Shown piece by piece: positions 60,945 to 64,000 of a DNA stretch of 64,000 bases; positions within the stretch are counted from its first letter, which is position 1, and every line of letters starts with the position of its first letter. The notes beneath the pieces were generated by a model that was not told the DNA's origin, ran no database searches, and saw nothing but the letters and a program-made list of their open reading frames with translations. Origin of the DNA: Pelomonas sp963422775 (GTDB lineage Bacteria > Pseudomonadota > Gammaproteobacteria > Burkholderiales > Burkholderiaceae_C); assembly GCA_963422775.4 (NCBI GenBank), contig CAUJSJ030000103.1, forward strand, positions 1 through 64,000, in the 5' to 3' direction. Both the position numbers and the translations under genes were made by a program.

Positions 60945-62390
60945 TCAACGGCTGCGGCGGCGGGCCAAGAAGCCGACCAGGCCCAGGCCGCCCAGCAGCA
61001 GCGCGTACTGGCTGGGTTCCGGCACGGCAGCGATGGTCTGGTTGACCAGATTGCCTTCGAAGGCGAAGACGTAGAACTGGTTGCCGTAGGCCACCGGGGT
61101 GCTGCCGCCGTTCGGGGTGATCGTGGCCAGGAAGTCGTTGTCGTTGGCCAGATAGAGCGTGTGCATCGTCTTGCCGCCCACGACGACGTCCTCGCCGAAG
61201 GCGATGCCTTCGAGCTTGGCCGGGATCAGCGCGTCGGAGATGCCAGCGGCGTTCAGCGCGGCCTTGATGTCGAGGAAGCGCGTGCCGACGATGGCCGTGC
61301 CGGGCTGCGTGCGCAGGTCGGCGATGCCGCTGACTTCCGCGGCGCCCGTCAGGTCAAGCTTGATGAGCTGCTTCACGGCCGCCTTGGAGCCGTCGCCCAT
61401 CCCCTTGCCGTCACGCTCCAGCACGATGAGCTCGTGGTCATTCAGCGCCAGCAGTTCGCTGCTGTTGTAGGCCTTGCCGGCGATCTGGTTGTCGAAGGCG
61501 AACTGGCTGACGGCGCCGGTCGCGACGTCGATCTTGACGATGCGGTTGTAGCGGCCACCGTCGCCGCCGTCCTGGGCCAGCGGGCTTTGCACGAAGCCGA
61601 ACAGCGTCTTGCCGTCAGGCGAGATGGCCAGGCCTTCCATGCCCTTGTTGGCGACGCGGCCCGTCGTGTTGCCGGAGATCTCGGCAGCGCCGGACGAGCT
61701 GAGGTTGCTCACGGCGAAGCTGCTCGGCAGGCTGTAGGTGCGCAGGCGCTCACCGGTCGCGCGGTCGAACTGGTAGACGTAGGGGCCGTACTCGTCGGAG
61801 ATGAAGACGCTCTTGCCGTCGTTGGAGACGCGGATGCCTTCGGGGTCCAGGCGCGCGTTGGCCGGGTTGGTCGACAGGCCGGCGGCGAAGTTGTCGGAGC
61901 GGCCCGTGAAGTAGTTCTTGCTGCCCGCCGTGAGCGTGCTGCTGTCGACGATGCCGGCGAGTGTCGGTGCCTTGGGGCCGTAGTTCAGCGCGGTCGTGCT
62001 GGACAGCAGCGTCGTGGCCTGCAGCGTGGGCGTCAGCGTGTAGGGCAGGGCGGAGCCTGCGGCGTTGGCCGTCAGGCTGAGCTGCACCGTCTGGAAGCGG
62101 GCGATGAAGGAGGTCGTATTGTCCAGCTGCGGTGCGCCCCAGTCGTTGGCATTGGGGCCGCGGTCGGGCAGGGCCAGGAAGGTGTTGCCGCCAGCCCAGG
62201 CCAGGCCGGAGCCCATGCCGCCCAGCAGATTGGCCGCGAGGCCACTTTCCAGCGAATAGTTCAGGCCGGAGAGGTCACTCAGCGAACCGCTGAGGTTGCC
62301 CATGCCGATCAGCACCGGCTCGGCCGCGCGGGATTGGGCGGCGAGGGCCAGCAGGGCGCTGGCAAGCACGGTGGGAAGGAAGGGGCGCAT
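60945..62390 (-). CDS. phytase/esterase-like beta-propeller protein with PEP-CTERM anchor
   Basis: A 481-residue exported protein: signal peptide ending QSRAA (about residue 22), an esterase-like/phytase-like propeller domain (PF13449 type; DPEGIRVSNDGKSVFISDEYGPY, EGLAISPDGKTLFGF, KLEGIAFGEDVVVGG), and a C-terminal VPEPSQYALLLGG sorting motif, membrane segment and RRRSR tail. PEP-CTERM proteins are processed by exosortase and usually reach the surface or matrix; no exosortase gene is in the window. Its stop converges with the asparaginase stop, three bases apart. Confidence 0.88.
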   Translation of the reverse strand: MRPFLPTVLASALLALAAQSRAAEPVLIGMGNLSGSLSDLSGLNYSLESGLAANLLGGMGSGLAWAGGNTFLALPDRGPNANDWGAPQLDNTTSFIARFQTVQLSLTANAAGSALPYTLTPTLQATTLLSSTTALNYGPKAPTLAGIVDSSTLTAGSKNYFTGRSDNFAAGLSTNPANARLDPEGIRVSNDGKSVFISDEYGPYVYQFDRATGERLRTYSLPSSFAVSNLSSSGAAEISGNTTGRVANKGMEGLAISPDGKTLFGFVQSPLAQDGGDGGRYNRIVKIDVATGAVSQFAFDNQIAGKAYNSSELLALNDHELIVLERDGKGMGDGSKAAVKQLIKLDLTGAAEVSGIADLRTQPGTAIVGTRFLDIKAALNAAGISDALIPAKLEGIAFGEDVVVGGKTMHTLYLANDNDFLATITPNGGSTPVAYGNQFYVFAFEGNLVNQTIAAVPEPSQYALLLGGLGLVGFLARRRSR

Positions 62391-62488
62391 CGCGGATCTC
62401 CGGAGTGGTTGGAAAACCCGCGATGCTGGCTGGCCAGCGTGACGCCGTCGTGACGGATGTCACGAATGGCGCTACATGGCGCTGAGGA

Positions 62489-62923
62489 TCAGACGACGGT
62501 CAGCGTCACGTCGACATTGCCGCGCGTGGCGTTCGAGTATGGGCAGACTTCATGGGCCGTTTCGACAAGCTTTTCCAGCGCGCCGCGCTCCATGCCCGGC
62601 ACCGAGATCTTCATGTCGACCTGGATGCCGAAGGCGCCCGGCTTGTTGGCGTGCGGGCCGATGGCCACGTCCGTCGTGATCGACACCTCGGCGGGCAGGC
62701 TGAGCTTCTGGCGGGCCGACACGGCCTTCATCGCGCCGATGAAGCAGGCGGAATAGCCGGCCGCGAACAGCTGCTCGGGGTTGGTGCCGGGGGCGCCGTC
62801 GCCGCCCAGTTGCTTGGGCGTGGTCAGCACGGCGTCCAGCGCGCCGTCCGACGACTTGGCGGTGCCGGCGCGGCCACCGGTGGCAGTGGCGGTGGCGGTG
62901 TAGAGGGCTTTTTCGATGGCCAT
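62489..62923 (-). CDS. ohr: organic hydroperoxide resistance protein Ohr
   Basis: Thiol peroxidase that reduces organic hydroperoxides, using lipoyl donors. 144 residues; the two redox cysteines lie in GYSACFIGAMK and VCPYSNATRG, as in Ohr rather than OsmC. It is 35 bases after the ohrR stop in the same direction and has a GGAG ribosome binding site, so it is likely the second gene of an ohrR-ohr operon. Confidence 0.95.
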   Translation of the reverse strand: MAIEKALYTATATATGGRAGTAKSSDGALDAVLTTPKQLGGDGAPGTNPEQLFAAGYSACFIGAMKAVSARQKLSLPAEVSITTDVAIGPHANKPGAFGIQVDMKISVPGMERGALEKLVETAHEVCPYSNATRGNVDVTLTVV

Positions 62924-62958
62924 GGTGGCTCCTGGGTGGGTGGTGGGTGGGAAAGAAG

Positions 62959-63456
62959 TCAGGCAGCCGCGTCGGCAGCCCGGTTGAGTTGCTGGCGCAG
63001 CTGCGTGAGCCGCTGCGTCAGCGCGATGACCTCGTCCAGCTCGCAGGCGCTGGCGCAGGCGAGGTGGCCGGGGATGTCCAGCGCCAGCTCGCGCAGTTGA
63101 CGGCCCTGGGCTGTGAGGAAGATGTCGACGCGGCGCTCGTCGTCGCTGGCGCGGCGGCGCTCGATGTGGCCCAGTGCCTCAAGGCGCTTGAGCAGCGGCG
63201 TCAGCGTGCCGGAGTCCAGCGACAGGCGTTGGCCGAGCTGCCCAACACTCAGGTGATGGCTGGGACCCTCGCCCTCCCACAGCACCAGCATGACCAGGTA
63301 TTGCGGATAGGTCAGGCCCAGCGGCGCCAGCAGGGGTTTGTAGATCTTGGTCATGGCCAGGGAGCTGCTGTACAGCGCAAAGCAGAGCTGGCGGTCCAAC
63401 TGCAGCCATTCACCGCGGGGATCGGTGGTGGTGTTGGGGGTCTTGCTGCGTGCCAT
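62959..63456 (-). CDS. ohrR: MarR-family organic hydroperoxide regulator OhrR
   Basis: Redox-sensing repressor of ohr. 165 residues from the ATG at 63456: reactive Cys in QLCFALYS (residue about 22), conserved Tyr residues, and the winged helix with SLDSGTLTPLLKRLE. Its own promoter contains a perfect OhrR-type operator, so it autoregulates. The frame is open further upstream, but the family start and promoter place fix this ATG. Confidence 0.93.
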   Translation of the reverse strand: MARSKTPNTTTDPRGEWLQLDRQLCFALYSSSLAMTKIYKPLLAPLGLTYPQYLVMLVLWEGEGPSHHLSVGQLGQRLSLDSGTLTPLLKRLEALGHIERRRASDDERRVDIFLTAQGRQLRELALDIPGHLACASACELDEVIALTQRLTQLRQQLNRAADAAA

Positions 63457-63463
63457 GGCTGTT

Positions 63464-63492
63464 AATATATGACGCAATTTAATTGCACACAA
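63464..63492 (-). promoter_or_regulatory. ohrR-ohr promoter with OhrR operator in the spacer
   Basis: On the minus strand TTGTGT (63492-63487) and TATATT (63469-63464) are spaced by 17 bases. The palindrome GCAATTTAATTGC (63474-63486) fills the spacer and has the CAATT-N-AATTG core of OhrR operators. The -10 box ends only seven bases before the ohrR ATG, so the transcript should be leaderless or nearly so. Confidence 0.75.
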
Positions 63493-63605
63493 GTTAAATG
63501 GTCTTTCGACGCCTTCCTCGATGCCGTCTTTTGAGCGACACATGACGCTAGACCCATCTGCGAGGATGCGCCACCCCCAATCGAACAACGACGAGGAGAG
63601 AGACG

Positions 63606-63968
63606 ATGCAGATGGTCGCAATCGTGCTGGCCGCCCTGGTGGCGCTGCTGCACCTGTACTTCCTGGTGCTGGAGATGTTCTTCTGGACCAAGCCGTTGGG
63701 CCGCAAGGCCTTCGGGCTGGACAAGGATTTCGCCGAGCGCAGCAAGGCGTTGGCGGCCAACCAGGGGCTCTACAACGGCTTCCTGGTGGCAGGCCTCGTC
63801 TACGGGCTGACGCTGGGCGCCGCCGGCGCGGGCAAGCCCTGGCTGGTGTTCTTCCTGGGCTGCGTCGTCGTGGCCGGCCTGTTCGGCGCGGCCACGGCGT
63901 CCAGGAAGATCCTGTTCGTGCAGGCGCTGCCGGGCGCGCTGGCGCTGGCCGCCGTGCTGCTCAGCTGA
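63606..63968 (+). CDS. DUF1304 membrane protein
   Basis: A 120-residue integral membrane protein of the DUF1304 family with about four hydrophobic helices; FFWTKPLGRKAFGL near residue 25 and NQGLYNGFLVAGL near residue 54 are family marks. Function is unknown. Strong GAGGAGAGAG ribosome binding site. It is divergent from ohrR, sharing the 149-base region with the OhrR operator, though the operator is more than 100 bases from this start. Confidence 0.9.
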   Translation: MQMVAIVLAALVALLHLYFLVLEMFFWTKPLGRKAFGLDKDFAERSKALAANQGLYNGFLVAGLVYGLTLGAAGAGKPWLVFFLGCVVVAGLFGAATASRKILFVQALPGALALAAVLLS

Positions 63969-63971
63969 GAT

Positions 63972-64000
63972 TCAGTTCAGCGCCTGGATCTGCTCGCCCA
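63972..64000 (-). CDS. possible 3' end of a minus-strand gene
   Basis: Reading in from the window edge, one minus-strand frame gives ...GEQIQALN and a stop at 63974-63972. Only nine codons are visible, so this is a weak call based on position after the converging DUF1304 gene. Confidence 0.2.

Overview
The window is about 64 kb of GC-rich chromosome from a beta-proteobacterium, most likely order Burkholderiales and the Sphaerotilaceae group around Roseateles, Rubrivivax and Leptothrix. The placement is inferred from very high GC in coding DNA, gene orders such as pyrG-kdsA-eno and gyrA/serC/pheA/tyrA/aroA-cmk/rpsA/ihfB/lapAB, an aroA-cmk gene fusion, a class II (Cys-type) KdsA, a PEP-CTERM protein and a tmRNA of beta-proteobacterial type. 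No insertion sequence, prophage, CRISPR array or canonical tRNA gene was found; the tmRNA gene ssrA is the only RNA gene I can support.

Layout. 1-12 kb, mostly minus strand: start of eno, a DUF3999/DUF2339 membrane pair, a DUF1330 gene, kdsA, pyrG, an alpha/beta hydrolase, mutS, a small TonB-domain protein and suhB, which is frameshifted as sequenced. 12-25 kb: trmJ, cysE, a His-rich membrane-anchored unknown, a large propeller-type diguanylate cyclase, mogA and darP (minus), pmbA, and a complete branched-chain amino acid or amide ABC transporter (livK-H-M-G-F). 25-31 kb: a DUF442 protein, yqeY, rpsU, a BaiN-like flavoprotein, a PAS protein with a degenerate GGDEF domain, an unknown lipid-anchor-free exported protein coupled to a GH43 arabinanase. 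31-45 kb: dnaE, a TPR/GT41 O-GlcNAc-transferase-like protein, a patatin, a ComEA-like peptide, msbA, and four further glycosyltransferases, three of them coupled by short overlaps to lapA-lapB. 45-58 kb, minus strand: lapA, ihfB, rpsA, fused aroA-cmk, tyrA, pheA, serC, a DUF2059 protein and gyrA; then ompA, ubiG and gph on the plus strand. 58-64 kb: ssrA, lexA with two SOS-like boxes, an asparaginase, a PEP-CTERM phytase/esterase-like protein, ohr-ohrR with a clear operator, and a DUF1304 membrane protein.

How the genes work together. Envelope biogenesis recurs: kdsA makes Kdo, msbA exports lipid A, lapAB controls LPS synthesis, and the overlapping glycosyltransferases between msbA and lapB look like accessory surface-glycan enzymes. 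serC, pheA, tyrA and aroA form an aromatic/serine block. lexA, mutS, gyrA and dnaE are DNA maintenance genes. Two proteins (one active-looking diguanylate cyclase, one degenerate) belong to c-di-GMP signalling.

The observations most worth a second look are a 27-bp inverted copy of the ssrA 3' end beside lexA, the suhB frameshift, the OhrR operator filling the spacer of its own apparently leaderless promoter, the glycosyltransferase run fused by overlaps to lapAB, the GGDEF protein that keeps only its c-di-GMP inhibition site, a duplicated kdsA 3' tail, and a triple-hairpin intergenic element upstream of lapA. I did not find a clearly new multi-gene defence or metabolic system.
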